Positions 9,908-19,375 of a DNA stretch of 64,000 bases are shown here, in pieces. The stretch is taken from the NCBI RefSeq assembly GCF_000426705.1, contig NZ_KE384558.1, forward strand, positions 225,521 through 289,520, in the 5' to 3' direction. This DNA comes from Spirochaeta cellobiosiphila DSM 17781. Its GTDB lineage: Bacteria; Spirochaetota; Spirochaetia; DSM-17781. The position numbers and the translations under genes are program-made. The first letter of the stretch is position 1. Each line of letters opens with the position of its first letter. The notes beneath the pieces are model-generated. The model was not told the DNA's origin. It saw nothing but the letters and a program-made list of their open reading frames with translations, and did no database searches.

Positions 9908-10741
9908 TCATTCTTTGACTGCTCCAGAAACAACCCCTGCCAGAATATATTTTTGGAAAAAGAGGTAGAGTAATATAGTAGGGATCATAATAATAATGAT
10001 TCCAGCTGCAAGAGTTTGCCATGATCCTTGTTGTGCATTGGCATAGTTCATTAAGAATGTTGTTAGGGTTCTCAACTTACTTTTGGGCATATACAAGTAA
10101 GGAATATACATATCATTGATTATTGTGATGGACTTTATGATACATACTGTGGCTGTTGCCGGTGCTAATAAAGGAAAGATAATTCTTCCAAATACACCAT
10201 AATAGGAACATCCATCAATAATGGCTGCTTCATCCAGGGATGCAGAAATGGTGCTGATAAATTGTCTGTATATATAGAGCTGCATTAAATCACTGGCTAT
10301 ATATATAAGGATAGGAGCTCTCAGTGTATTGTATAATCCCAATCCGCTAATGAGTTTAAATCGGGCTATCTCTGTGACAAAGGTAGGTATTAACATTCCA
10401 AAGAAAAAGAGTCCAACTATTATCTTTTTAAAGGGGAACTGAAAACGTTCAATAATATAGGCAGTTATGGTTCCAAAAAGAACATTGAAGACCAAACTTA
10501 TCCCCAGTATAATTCCTGTGTTTTTGAACCCTAATAGTAAATATTTATTCGTAAGTACGGTTCTAAAGTTTTCCCAGGTGATACGGCTAAGAGGGGGAAG
10601 TAATAGGGGGGATGTATTAACCATATCAGCTCTATCTTTGAAAGCAGCAAATAAGGTTAAAATAATAGGCGCTGCTACAATAGCTACCATGGCTATACAA
10701 AATACTTGTTTAATTAACTGAACGGTAACGTTTTTTCTCAT
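9908..10741 (-). CDS. Sugar ABC transporter permease, MalG type
   Basis: Inner-membrane permease of a CUT1 carbohydrate importer. 277 residues with six predicted helices and the EAA loop LDEAAIIDGCSYYGVFGRII that docks the ATPase. The start ATG overlaps the stop of the other permease by four bases (ATGA), a coupled arrangement. No ATPase gene is present in the locus, so a shared MsmX/UgpC-type ATPase elsewhere in the genome must drive it. Position next to lacLM suggests a beta-galactoside or galacto-oligosaccharide substrate (inference). Confidence 0.93.
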   Translation of the reverse strand: MRKNVTVQLIKQVFCIAMVAIVAAPIILTLFAAFKDRADMVNTSPLLLPPLSRITWENFRTVLTNKYLLLGFKNTGIILGISLVFNVLFGTITAYIIERFQFPFKKIIVGLFFFGMLIPTFVTEIARFKLISGLGLYNTLRAPILIYIASDLMQLYIYRQFISTISASLDEAAIIDGCSYYGVFGRIIFPLLAPATATVCIIKSITIINDMYIPYLYMPKSKLRTLTTFLMNYANAQQGSWQTLAAGIIIIMIPTILLYLFFQKYILAGVVSGAVKE

Positions 10742-11634
10742 CTTTTCTTTCCCTCCCTTAGTACGACTTTATGTATGAGGATATTCTGGATAAGGAATAT
10801 CAAGATAATCATAAACATTATGGCTACTGCCATTGTGGCTGCTAAACCAAACTTACTGAAAGTAAAAGCGGTTTTGATTGTGTATAAGGTGAAGGTTGAT
10901 GAGGCATATCCCGGCCCTCCATTGGTAATAACAAAGGGAATATCGAATACTTGCAAAGCTCCCCGTATGTTATCAAATAAGATGAAGTCCACCATCAACA
11001 TAATAGAGGGAACTTGAATGTACTTGAATATTTGTAAGGGATTCGCTCCATCAACAAGAGCTGCTTCATGAATGTCCTGGGGGATAGATTGTAGGGCTGC
11101 CATAAAGAGTACCACATGGTATCCACTAAAGCGCCATAAAGATACAAAGGCTAGGACATAATTTACAATACCTGCATCACTTAACCAATTGCGAATCAAT
11201 CCAGAGAGATGCATGGTTTCTAATATGGCATTAAAGGCGCCATTAATAGGAGAGAAAAAATAGGAAAAGGCATAACTGATGGCTACACCATTTATAATAT
11301 AGGGCAAAAATACTGTTGTCTTATAGAACTTGGCTGCCCGTAACTTGCTGGTTAATAAGACGGCGAACATTAATTCAACTGGAATCATGAGAAGGTGAAT
11401 AACAAAATACACCATGTTGTTTTTGAGAGATCCCCACAGATCTTTGTTGTGAAACATATCAATGTAGTTCTGGAATCCAACAAACTGATAGGATTGTGAT
11501 AATCCATCCCAATCTGTTGCACTAATTCGGAATAGATCCAAACCAGGAACGATAACAAAAGCTATTAAAAGGGATATCGGAACCAGCAATGCTGTTAAAA
11601 TGAAGACCATTTTTTGTTTCTTTAAAGTACCCAT
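10738..11634 (-). CDS. Sugar ABC transporter permease, MalF type
   Basis: Partner permease of the CUT1 importer. 298 residues with six predicted helices and an EAA loop IPQDIHEAALVDGANPLQIF near 190-210. It follows the binding-protein gene after a strong hairpin and overlaps the downstream permease by four bases. Substrate assignment rests only on the neighbouring beta-galactosidase genes. Confidence 0.93.
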   Translation of the reverse strand: MGTLKKQKMVFILTALLVPISLLIAFVIVPGLDLFRISATDWDGLSQSYQFVGFQNYIDMFHNKDLWGSLKNNMVYFVIHLLMIPVELMFAVLLTSKLRAAKFYKTTVFLPYIINGVAISYAFSYFFSPINGAFNAILETMHLSGLIRNWLSDAGIVNYVLAFVSLWRFSGYHVVLFMAALQSIPQDIHEAALVDGANPLQIFKYIQVPSIMLMVDFILFDNIRGALQVFDIPFVITNGGPGYASSTFTLYTIKTAFTFSKFGLAATMAVAIMFMIILIFLIQNILIHKVVLREGKKR

Positions 11635-11650
11635 AGATAATCCTTGAAAG

Positions 11651-11675
11651 AGGAGGAGTCAACAAGACTCCTCCT
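11651..11675 (-). terminator. Intercistronic hairpin after the sugar-binding gene
   Basis: A perfect 10-bp stem AGGAGGAGTC/GACTCCTCCT with a five-base loop lies between the binding-protein and permease genes. The T-tract after it is poor. It is more likely an attenuator or 3'-end protector that raises binding-protein expression over the permeases than a full terminator. Confidence 0.7.
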
Positions 11676-11686
11676 TATATAGTGGT

Positions 11687-12991
11687 TTATTGAATGTTAA
11701 GTTTGTCCCTGGCGGCTTCCCATTTGTCATTAAGCTCAGATAACTTTTGATCAAGATCAAAATTAGGTGTTAACATCTGGGCTCCTAGCTTTTTGTAGTC
11801 AAAAGCTGTTTCGTTTTGGATGGCCATAAAGTTATCGCCACCACCATCATACATAACTAATGTCATGTCTGGTGTATTCTTATCAGCTTCTGCTAGGACT
11901 GCTTCTTTTGCTTTAGGAAAATTACTCATTGAAGAGGCACTAGATACATAATTCAAATAATCGGGATACCAATCTTCTGAATAGAACCATTCCAAAAAGG
12001 CTTTTGCCAATTCAGGTTGTTTGGAATGAGTTGTGATTCCCATAAAGGAATCTCCTTGTACTATTACATTGTAAGGATCTGATTCGGAGTCTCTTACAGG
12101 TAGGTAGAAGGTTCCCAAATCATCAATTGATTCTGCACCTTTAGTGATGTTTTGCAGGGACCAGTCTCCAGAGGCAAATATGGCAATGTTTTTTGTCGCA
12201 AATAGATTTGTGATTTGATCATTTCCTAAGCCTAAGGGATCCTTACCAAGAACACCGCTTGTGTAGAGGTCGTATATCTTTTCATATACTTTTCGGATAT
12301 CTGTTCCTTTTTCAAATGGTCTGTCCTGTGTGGCCATCATATTCCAGTACTGGCCATTACCACTTTCAAGTGCCGGACCAAATTCCATGAAAGGATAGTC
12401 AGGCCATTCGTCTTTAAGACCTATACCTAAAGCTATAAAGTCAGGATTGGTCTTACTATAATAGTTCTGTAGCTTCTGGCTTACTTCTTCTAATTCTGAC
12501 CAGGTTGTTGGAACTTCAACTCCTGCTTTTTCAAAGAGATCTTTCCAGTAGTATACATACTCATATCCACTAGTCATGGGGATACCAAGAACTTTTCCAT
12601 TAATAGCATAACCATCTGCTAATTGATTATTTTTATTTGCCTCAGTATCTGATAGGTCAACAAGATAATCTTTGAATCTTGATAAAGTGAAAGGCTTATT
12701 AAACATAACGTCAGGTAACTGATTAGCAGAAGCACGCATCTTCATACTGTTCCAGTATTCTGAGTCATCCTTGATTTTTTCGACTTCCACATCCGCATTG
12801 GGATATTTTTCCTGGAACTTCGCTACCATGTCCTGGGACTCAATAAAATCATTTAGGTTATTGTCCCAGATTGTAAAGGTGATTGTTCCACTATAGGGAT
12901 CATCAGATTTAGCATTACCCTTTGAACAACTTACCCCAGCCGTTAGGATAAGAACTGCCATTCCAAGAATAAGGTAATTCGTTTTTCTCAT
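11687..12991 (-). CDS. Sugar-binding lipoprotein of an ABC importer
   Basis: Extracytoplasmic solute-binding protein (family 1) for the adjacent permeases. 434 residues start with a signal peptide ending LTAGVSC, a relaxed spirochaetal lipobox with the lipidated Cys at about 23. The mature part begins with the typical ITFTIWDNNLNDFIE strand and contains the hinge pattern GIPMTSGYEYVYYWKDLFEK and TTWSELEEVSQKL. Start ATG is preceded by AGGAGG. First transporter gene of the galactoside locus, downstream of the AraC-type regulator and on the same strand. Confidence 0.92.
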   Translation of the reverse strand: MRKTNYLILGMAVLILTAGVSCSKGNAKSDDPYSGTITFTIWDNNLNDFIESQDMVAKFQEKYPNADVEVEKIKDDSEYWNSMKMRASANQLPDVMFNKPFTLSRFKDYLVDLSDTEANKNNQLADGYAINGKVLGIPMTSGYEYVYYWKDLFEKAGVEVPTTWSELEEVSQKLQNYYSKTNPDFIALGIGLKDEWPDYPFMEFGPALESGNGQYWNMMATQDRPFEKGTDIRKVYEKIYDLYTSGVLGKDPLGLGNDQITNLFATKNIAIFASGDWSLQNITKGAESIDDLGTFYLPVRDSESDPYNVIVQGDSFMGITTHSKQPELAKAFLEWFYSEDWYPDYLNYVSSASSMSNFPKAKEAVLAEADKNTPDMTLVMYDGGGDNFMAIQNETAFDYKKLGAQMLTPNFDLDQKLSELNDKWEAARDKLNIQ

Positions 12992-13073
12992 TCAAAATCC
13001 TCCTAGATTTTTTTGTAAGGTTAATCCAGACTAGGGGGAAAAATAGGAACTCGCTACAGGCAAATATTAATAA

Positions 13074-15317
13074 TTATTGATTATTCTTCACATTTTGTAG
13101 GTCTTTTCCCCATTTTGAGGGGCTTTTTCCTACTTCTTTTTTAAAAACCCTATTGAAATGCTCAGGACTGGCATAACCCACTTTATGTGCTATTTCGTAT
13201 ATCTTGAAGTTAGTTGTTTCGATTAATTGTTTAGCTTTATGGATACGAAGTCCTGTTACATAGGATAGAAAAGTCTCTCCTGCTTCTTGATGGAATTGGG
13301 TTGCAAAATAATTCTCATTCAATTGTACATATTCAGCTACAACACCTAGGGACAATTCTGGATTTCTGTAATTGTTAATAATGTAACGTTTGGCTAATGT
13401 CACATGATCTGTCCAATGCTGTCCTAACTGTTTGAGGCTGTAATCCAGTAATGTTCTGATTATATTATTAATAAATAGAATTAATTCTGTCACCGTTTCT
13501 ATATTGTTAATTGTATCAATGTAATCTGATTTGTTATCCCCCAGTAATTGACTTAGGGACAGGTTTTCTTTGTTAAATTCCTGAACGAACGCCAGAAGTA
13601 AACTAACGATTTCATCTCTTGCTAGTGAAATGGATTCTGTCTCAATGTGGTTAATAAACTGTTGTCTTTGATCATTTTCTTTTTTTTCATCACCCAGGTA
13701 GACCGCATGGGCCCATTCTTTATATTGACCTATTCCTTGTAGTAATCTTTGTGTTTGGTCTTCATCCAGGATCATATATGGCTTTTGGGGGGTGATTTCA
13801 AAGAGTCCTTTAAGCTGTCCCAGTATCTTTATTTCTTCCTCTATCAATGTTAAATCTGAAAGTGGTTTCCGTAGGATAGCCTGTAGGTTGCTATGCGTTT
13901 CTTTTAAGACAATGCTATCTAAATCATGGAGCATATGAATGATTTGACTCTCGTTATATACGGACTGAAGTTGATAATGAACAATGTAGTAGTCATCCTG
14001 GAACTGCTCTATGAGGCAATGGGAGGCAAAATGGGGGACTTGATATAAGCTTTTCACTAGGTCCTTGGTATGGTTTTTCAGTTGTAGACCAATTATTAGG
14101 AAGGGCTGTGTAAAGTATGTATTGTTTTTCTTGATGATATCTTCAGGGCTAATGTTTTTCTTGATCAGATCCATAAAGATATTCTGGGGAGTGCCATTTT
14201 GTTCATTTATTCGATTTTCATAATCATCTATGAGAGCTTTTATCCTCAAAACCATTGAGTTGAAGGAATGAGTCATAGTGCTTACTTCTAAACATCCCAT
14301 TGGTTCTACATATATATCAAGCTGACCTTCTTCAACCTTTTTCAAACTCTTCCACATTGTAAGTATAGGATGAACAATGTTCTGTAGAAACATTCGGGAG
14401 AAAACCGTGAATAGCAACAAGATAACAAGAATAACAGAGAGAATGATAGTCGATATAACATTGAAATGTTTGGTCAAACTGGCTGTCTTCGTAATGGTTA
14501 TGATATTCAAGTGCTTATCTTTTAGATTTATGGGTGTTTTGCTTATGGTATATCCTGGTAAACTTAGCTTTCCTAGGTACCCATTTAATAATTGGGAATC
14601 GATCTTACCGGCATAGACTAATTGATCTTGGTTTTCTCCACTGGTAATGATGGTATAGCCTTGTTCTTCACTATCATAACGATGAATAAGCTTTGAGATT
14701 TCAGACAAATCATACATGGTAATGAGGCTTATCTTCTCTGATCGATCTGTTAGTACATCAGGCTGTAAAGCAGCTACCAGAATAAGAGCACTTTTACCAG
14801 CTCCTTGATAGACTTCTTGATTTTTGTTACTTGATCCCACATAGACTTTATTACTAACTAAGGAAGGAGTGGCAGGGATTATATTATTACGGATGTCTTC
14901 TTCTGTAAGTTCCACTTCGTTTTTATAATTGATGATTCGACCACTTTTCATATAGATATTCATTCCAATGATATGAGAGACCGGAACTAGTGCCAATTGA
15001 GCCGCTTTGTTTAATTCCTGCTCATACTGATGCCTTTCCCCGGGATCCTTTGTGTCTATAGATGCTATGATATCCAGTAAGTTATTATTATTAACATAAA
15101 CTAGATGAGACAATCGGATAGACATGGTTTCATATTCTCTTACCAGAGTATCTTTGATGTTCGATTGCCGAATTCTTATATTATCCAGGGACTGACTTTT
15201 TATTATGTTATGGATAATAGGTAATGTGATGACGAACACAATAAGGATGGGCAAGACGATTAATGTTATAAAGGACTTATAATATATTTGCTTGATTGTC
15301 ATATTCTTTGAGGTCAT
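13074..15317 (-). CDS. Membrane-bound AraC-family regulator with extracytoplasmic sensor
   Basis: One-component transmembrane transcription factor. It has an N-terminal membrane helix (KSFITLIVLPILIVFVITLP), an extracytoplasmic Cache-like domain of about 250 residues, a second helix (STIILSVILVILLLFTVF), a HAMP-like segment, a long linker and a C-terminal AraC DNA-binding domain with two helix-turn-helix units (LSLGVVAEYVQLNENYFATQ and IYEIAHKVGYASPEHFNRVF). Such proteins usually activate a neighbouring CUT1 sugar operon in response to the sugar or its binding protein. The frame is open to a TTG at 15368; I prefer ATG 15317 or 15302, close to the first helix, but none has a clear ribosome site. 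Confidence 0.88.
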   Translation of the reverse strand: MTSKNMTIKQIYYKSFITLIVLPILIVFVITLPIIHNIIKSQSLDNIRIRQSNIKDTLVREYETMSIRLSHLVYVNNNNLLDIIASIDTKDPGERHQYEQELNKAAQLALVPVSHIIGMNIYMKSGRIINYKNEVELTEEDIRNNIIPATPSLVSNKVYVGSSNKNQEVYQGAGKSALILVAALQPDVLTDRSEKISLITMYDLSEISKLIHRYDSEEQGYTIITSGENQDQLVYAGKIDSQLLNGYLGKLSLPGYTISKTPINLKDKHLNIITITKTASLTKHFNVISTIILSVILVILLLFTVFSRMFLQNIVHPILTMWKSLKKVEEGQLDIYVEPMGCLEVSTMTHSFNSMVLRIKALIDDYENRINEQNGTPQNIFMDLIKKNISPEDIIKKNNTYFTQPFLIIGLQLKNHTKDLVKSLYQVPHFASHCLIEQFQDDYYIVHYQLQSVYNESQIIHMLHDLDSIVLKETHSNLQAILRKPLSDLTLIEEEIKILGQLKGLFEITPQKPYMILDEDQTQRLLQGIGQYKEWAHAVYLGDEKKENDQRQQFINHIETESISLARDEIVSLLLAFVQEFNKENLSLSQLLGDNKSDYIDTINNIETVTELILFINNIIRTLLDYSLKQLGQHWTDHVTLAKRYIINNYRNPELSLGVVAEYVQLNENYFATQFHQEAGETFLSYVTGLRIHKAKQLIETTNFKIYEIAHKVGYASPEHFNRVFKKEVGKSPSKWGKDLQNVKNNQ

Positions 15318-15413
15318 AGATACAACAGTAATATGACTTTTAACTCTTAGCGATAAAAAAGTGATCAAATCTTGTTATTTCTCTCATTGACAAGCTTAGG
15401 ATAAATCGGGAGA

Positions 15414-15857
15414 ATGCGTAGCATGCTACGTAATAGTACCGGGGATATAGGTTTTATAATTCATCTTGTATCTAATAAGATTAGAAAACATGCTAATCAA
15501 GAATTGGAAACTGAAGGAATAACGGCTAAGCAAGGTAGATTTTTATATTATCTTCATGAACATGCTCATGAGAAGGTTACTCAAAAGGATCTGCAGGTTC
15601 ATTTTGAGATATCACATCCAACGGCTACAGGAATTATTAAGCGTCTAGAACAAAAAGGATATGTGAGTTCCAAAGTTGATACTTGTGATAAGCGATCTAA
15701 AATTATCGAGTTAACACCAAAAGAAATGGAACTAAATGAAAAAATGGAACTCTGTCGTATAAAGATAGAGCAAGAGATAAATAAAAATTTAACAAAAAGC
15801 GAAAAATCAGAACTCATTAGACTGTTATTCAAGGTCTATGAGAATATAAAGGAATAG
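15414..15857 (+). CDS. MarR-family transcriptional regulator
   Basis: Small dimeric winged-helix repressor of 147 residues. The recognition region is visible as VTQKDLQVHFEISHPTATGI followed by IKRLEQKGYVSSK and the wing residues DKRSK. ATG 15414 has GGGAG too close; ATG 15423 has better spacing, so the true protein may be three residues shorter. It is six bases ahead of a MATE exporter gene and shares a 45-100 bp divergent gap with the AraC-type regulator. By family precedent it likely represses itself and the exporter in response to a toxic ligand. Confidence 0.9.
   Translation: MRSMLRNSTGDIGFIIHLVSNKIRKHANQELETEGITAKQGRFLYYLHEHAHEKVTQKDLQVHFEISHPTATGIIKRLEQKGYVSSKVDTCDKRSKIIELTPKEMELNEKMELCRIKIEQEINKNLTKSEKSELIRLLFKVYENIKE
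15417..15430. repeat. Perfect palindrome at the marR start
   Basis: A 14-bp perfect palindrome (CGTAGCATGCTACG) has the second possible marR start codon at its centre, 15423. MarR proteins often bind such dyads in their own promoter, so this could be an operator or a start-masking mRNA hairpin. It may also be chance. Confidence 0.35.
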
Positions 15858-15863
15858 AATTAG

Positions 15864-17222
15864 ATGGTAGATAAAGAAATTTTTGAACATATGCCAGTAC
15901 CAAAGGCCATATTAAAGAGCGTTGTACCGGCTATTATAGGAATGGTCGTTGTCCTTGTATACAATATTGCGGACACTTATTTTGTTGGTCAAATTGGAGA
16001 TCCCCTTCAGGTGGCAGCTGTTTCCTTAACAGTACCTGTATTCTTGCTTTTTATGGCAACTGGTAATTTGTTAGGGATAGGGGGAACCTCTGTGATTTCC
16101 CGTGCCTTGGGGGCAGGACGTATAGAGTATGCTAAGAAAGTATCCTCTTTTGTTTTCTATGCTTCCTTAATCTTGGGTGTGTTTATGATGATGTTGTTCC
16201 TGGGGGGTATGGGTTTTATTTTAAAACTCATTGGAGCTAGTGCAGATACGGCCGGTTTTGCTAAATCATACTTGATGTATGTGGCCCCTAGTGCTCCTTT
16301 TGTTATCATATCAACAGCATTTAGTAATATTGTACGTGCAGAAGGTAAGTCCAAAGAGGCCATGGTGGGAATGATGATAGGAACCATTGTTAATATTATA
16401 TTGGATCCTATTATGATTTTAAGTATGAATTTGGGTGTAGCCGGAGCGGCTTTAGCTACACTTATTGGTAATGTAGCAGGAGCGGCTTATTACATTTATT
16501 ATGTTCTGAAGAAAAGTTCTCTTTTATCCTTGTCTCCTAAGGATTTTGATTTTAGGGATAACATAATGTTAGGCGTCTTTGCTATTGGTATTCCCGCTGC
16601 CCTTAATAATGTATTAATGAGTTTATCCAATATCTTGTTAAACAATTTTTTAGCCACCTATGGTGATATTCAAGTAGCAGCTATGGGGGTAGCTATGAAA
16701 GTAGCTATGATTGTGGCACTTCTTCAAATTGGATTAGGAATTGGTATTCAACCTTTGTTGGGGTATAGTTATGGTGCTCAAAATCATAAACGTTTCAATA
16801 GTATCATAAAAGTGGCTCTTCTCTATTCGATCGTTATGGGTGTGGTTATTACCTCACTTTGTTGGGTAGGTGCTCCTACCATTGTAAGAGCTTTTATTGA
16901 TTCAAAAGAGGTTTTTACATATGGAGTACAGTTTGTTAAGGCATTATTAGTGTCTGGGGTTGTGATTGGTACTTTATTTGTATTCATGAACACTCTACAG
17001 GCCTTAGGAGCAGCAAAAGAGTCTTTGATTCTCTCTATAAGCAGGCAAGGACTAGTTTTTGTTCCTTTATTGTTTATTTTAAATAGGACTATGGGGTTAA
17101 CAGGGATTGTGTATGCCCAACCATTTGCTGATATCTTTTCCATAGCCTTGTCGGCACTGCTCTTTTTCTATAAAAGCCGTAAACTATGGGCTTCTCATGA
17201 GTCTGTTTTAGAGGTTCATTAA
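15864..17222 (+). CDS. MATE-family multidrug/Na+ exporter
   Basis: Twelve-helix membrane exporter of 452 residues, which uses a cation gradient to expel drugs or metabolites. Characteristic sequences include NIADTYFVGQIGDPLQVAAV near the N-terminus, GGTSVISRALGAGR, and the matching second-half motif GIGIQPLLGYSYGAQNHKRF. It has the normal length and starts at ATG preceded by AAGGAA, six bases after marR. The MarR pairing suggests ligand-induced efflux. Confidence 0.93.
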   Translation: MVDKEIFEHMPVPKAILKSVVPAIIGMVVVLVYNIADTYFVGQIGDPLQVAAVSLTVPVFLLFMATGNLLGIGGTSVISRALGAGRIEYAKKVSSFVFYASLILGVFMMMLFLGGMGFILKLIGASADTAGFAKSYLMYVAPSAPFVIISTAFSNIVRAEGKSKEAMVGMMIGTIVNIILDPIMILSMNLGVAGAALATLIGNVAGAAYYIYYVLKKSSLLSLSPKDFDFRDNIMLGVFAIGIPAALNNVLMSLSNILLNNFLATYGDIQVAAMGVAMKVAMIVALLQIGLGIGIQPLLGYSYGAQNHKRFNSIIKVALLYSIVMGVVITSLCWVGAPTIVRAFIDSKEVFTYGVQFVKALLVSGVVIGTLFVFMNTLQALGAAKESLILSISRQGLVFVPLLFILNRTMGLTGIVYAQPFADIFSIALSALLFFYKSRKLWASHESVLEVH

Positions 17223-17236
17223 TAAGCTTATATAAT

Positions 17237-17268
17237 CCAGGTTAGCCGGGCTAACCTGGTATTTTTTT
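17237..17268 (+). terminator. Terminator after the MATE exporter gene
   Basis: A 10-bp perfect stem CCAGGTTAGC/GCTAACCTGG with a three-base loop is followed by TATTTTTTT. It separates the exporter gene from the convergent flavin reductase gene. Confidence 0.9.
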
Positions 17269-18625
17269 ATAGTCCAGACACAGATGACTGGTATCGGAGA
17301 CTATCCTTCCATGATTTGAGAAGTCTGGCTGCTTCTTCTTTATCTGATGCCAAACCCTGATCTTCAAATATTCTTTTCATTGTTTTACTAACATCAACTC
17401 CCATAGCTAAACGGCCACAGAGATAGAAATGAGCCTCTTTTTCAATCCATTCTTTTATCTCAGATCTATGATCCCAGAGATAATCCTGTACATATTGAGC
17501 TTTCCCCTCAGAAGGATCTTGGGGGCGACTGGATACTGCTGTGATTTTATTGATAACACCCTTGACGTGATATTCTGTTAGTTCTTTTCCATAAAGACTT
17601 TTGATCTTCCATGAACGGACACCATAGATAAGCCATAAAGGACCACCTGTGTATCCTTTTCTAAGTAAGGACATTACTCCAGCAATGCCGCTTCCTGTAC
17701 ATATCATGATAGTGGGAATATTCCTTTTGATTTCTGAAGGAAACTGATGGGTTTCAGGAAGGAACCATGTTTTTACCTCTGTACCTAAAGGAATCCGTGT
17801 TAAGTAAGCCGTTGATCTTCCTTCCCCCGTTTCTTTTTGACCTGCCAAATCCGTATATTCCTTTTGAAAATGACTGAGAGTGATCTCTGCTTTTACATAA
17901 GATCCCTCATGATGGCAGTGGCTCATACTATAAGATCTCGGTCTGATAGGGGGCTGTGATTTGAGTAATGCCATTAGAGAAGGTGCTTGGGAACATTGTT
18001 TTAATACCTTAAGAAGTTTAGGATGTTTGAATTGAATCTTACTATTGTCCTCTTTCGCTGAGATCCCCTGATTGACTTGTATATACTTTTTACGTTGGGA
18101 TATTTCCATCTTTTCATTCCAGTTTGCCGTATCGGAATTACCAATAAGTCGTAATGTTGAGTTGGAAGCTTCTGTTATATCGTAGTAGGACCTTAGTGCT
18201 TTGCGTAAAGTCATAAGTTTTAAACGACCTGGTTGATACGGGGCACTTAATGTGGGAACAAGTATGAGTTCTGAACCTTTCTTTTTATAAAAATCCAAGA
18301 GCTCTTGTACTTCTTCAGGGGAATTCTCCCATTGTATATAAAGAAGATCCCCGGGTTTTGTTTTTGTTCGGCTTTTACCTTTAAAGACCAGCTTCCAAGT
18401 TGAATGGTCCTTATCTAGGGGATCCAGTCTAGTTCTGGATTCTATATGAAAGGAATCTCCTGATTTGGCTAAATTTCTAAAGAGTATGGCATTTCGTTTC
18501 TTTAATGCTTCATCATAGGTTTGGGATAATCGGGATGAGGGAATATGAGATAGACAATAGAGAGTATTTTGTATCCAATGTGTCATTATAACTGGTAATT
18601 TATTTATGTTATTGAGGTAAATCAT
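17267..18625 (-). CDS. FAD/NADPH reductase of the sulfite reductase/P450 reductase type, lacking a flavodoxin domain
   Basis: Resembles the FAD- and NADPH-binding half of diflavin reductases (CysJ, cytochrome P450 reductase). Visible are the FAD motif RPRSYSMS at about 227-234 of the chosen start, a dinucleotide motif CTGSGIAGVMSLLR and the C-terminal HFYLCGRLAMGVD (NADPH site). The N-terminal flavodoxin (FMN) domain of the full-length family is absent. The frame opens at GTG 18673, but ATG 18625 has AAAGGA at good spacing and is chosen (452 residues). Electron acceptor and pathway are unknown; no partner gene is adjacent. Confidence 0.72.
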   Translation of the reverse strand: MIYLNNINKLPVIMTHWIQNTLYCLSHIPSSRLSQTYDEALKKRNAILFRNLAKSGDSFHIESRTRLDPLDKDHSTWKLVFKGKSRTKTKPGDLLYIQWENSPEEVQELLDFYKKKGSELILVPTLSAPYQPGRLKLMTLRKALRSYYDITEASNSTLRLIGNSDTANWNEKMEISQRKKYIQVNQGISAKEDNSKIQFKHPKLLKVLKQCSQAPSLMALLKSQPPIRPRSYSMSHCHHEGSYVKAEITLSHFQKEYTDLAGQKETGEGRSTAYLTRIPLGTEVKTWFLPETHQFPSEIKRNIPTIMICTGSGIAGVMSLLRKGYTGGPLWLIYGVRSWKIKSLYGKELTEYHVKGVINKITAVSSRPQDPSEGKAQYVQDYLWDHRSEIKEWIEKEAHFYLCGRLAMGVDVSKTMKRIFEDQGLASDKEEAARLLKSWKDSLRYQSSVSGL

Positions 18626-18702
18626 TTTCTGGTCCTTTCGTGTATATATAACTATGTTAATCAGAATTAACACATGTTAATACTTAAAATCAATAGGTAG
18701 GA

Positions 18703-18891
18703 TTGAAGGAAGTCAGGATTTTCCCGATTGATAATCATTTTTCTACAGAAGTGGAAATAGAGTTAGATTTCACTGTTGGCCCAATAGAGAGTATTATGAT
18801 AGCTTTGTCACAAAGAATGTATGAAAAAAATGTTTATCCCAAAATGTTAATACCAAGGGGACATGATAAACGGACTCTATTGGTGTCTTAA
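18703..18891 (+). CDS. Small hypothetical protein (doubtful)
   Basis: A 62-residue frame with a weak TTG start whose only nearby ribosome-site-like sequence is a single base away, too close. A stop lies three codons upstream, so it cannot be longer. It ends four bases before the region serving the next lipoprotein gene. I recognise no domain. It may be real, or a remnant of a longer gene. Confidence 0.35.
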   Translation: MKEVRIFPIDNHFSTEVEIELDFTVGPIESIMIALSQRMYEKNVYPKMLIPRGHDKRTLLVS

Positions 18892-18915
18892 AGCTTGAAA
18901 GGAAGGGAGCCGGAA

Positions 18916-19305
18916 ATGAATAAAATAGGACAGTTGGGGATAATTGTCATGATAGCATTAATGGGATGCAAAACGGTTAATGAGAGCAATAGTGCTGCAC
19001 TAAAATCTTCTCCAATACTTGAAAAAGGATATGAAGATGGAGGACAGAAAGATGGTGCTTATACCATCATATATCATTGCCAATCTGTGGATCAACTGGA
19101 TTTATTACGTGAACCAGTTCTTGATGCTTTTGCCTATGCAGACAAATTCGCTGATGAAAAAAGTAATCTGATTGTTTTATTGATAGATGAAAGGAATCAG
19201 ACACGCTATTTATACAGTCCAAGACCTTTATATGAAGATTATCTCAGTGAAAAAATGAGTGATGATGATTTCCTGGCTTATGTAGCCAGTAATGATTTTT
19301 TATAA
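18916..19305 (+). CDS. Small putative lipoprotein
   Basis: 129 residues with a signal peptide ending in the lipobox ALMGC (Cys at about 17). The mature part is acidic with no domain I recognise. The frame is open from TTG 18895, but ATG 18916 has AAGGGAG eight bases upstream. It stands between the flavin reductase and the mannonate dehydratase gene, apparently unrelated to either. Confidence 0.7.
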   Translation: MNKIGQLGIIVMIALMGCKTVNESNSAALKSSPILEKGYEDGGQKDGAYTIIYHCQSVDQLDLLREPVLDAFAYADKFADEKSNLIVLLIDERNQTRYLYSPRPLYEDYLSEKMSDDDFLAYVASNDFL

Positions 19306-19375
19306 ATAATTTTATTTGACAGCTCTCCTTCTGTGATTCACTATTGTTCTAAGTATTAGTAATCAGGAGAGCAAC

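Noticed and set aside
19315..19350. TTGACA upstream of uxuA as a promoter
   Set aside because: The best -10 match lies 20 bases away, too far for a confident call.
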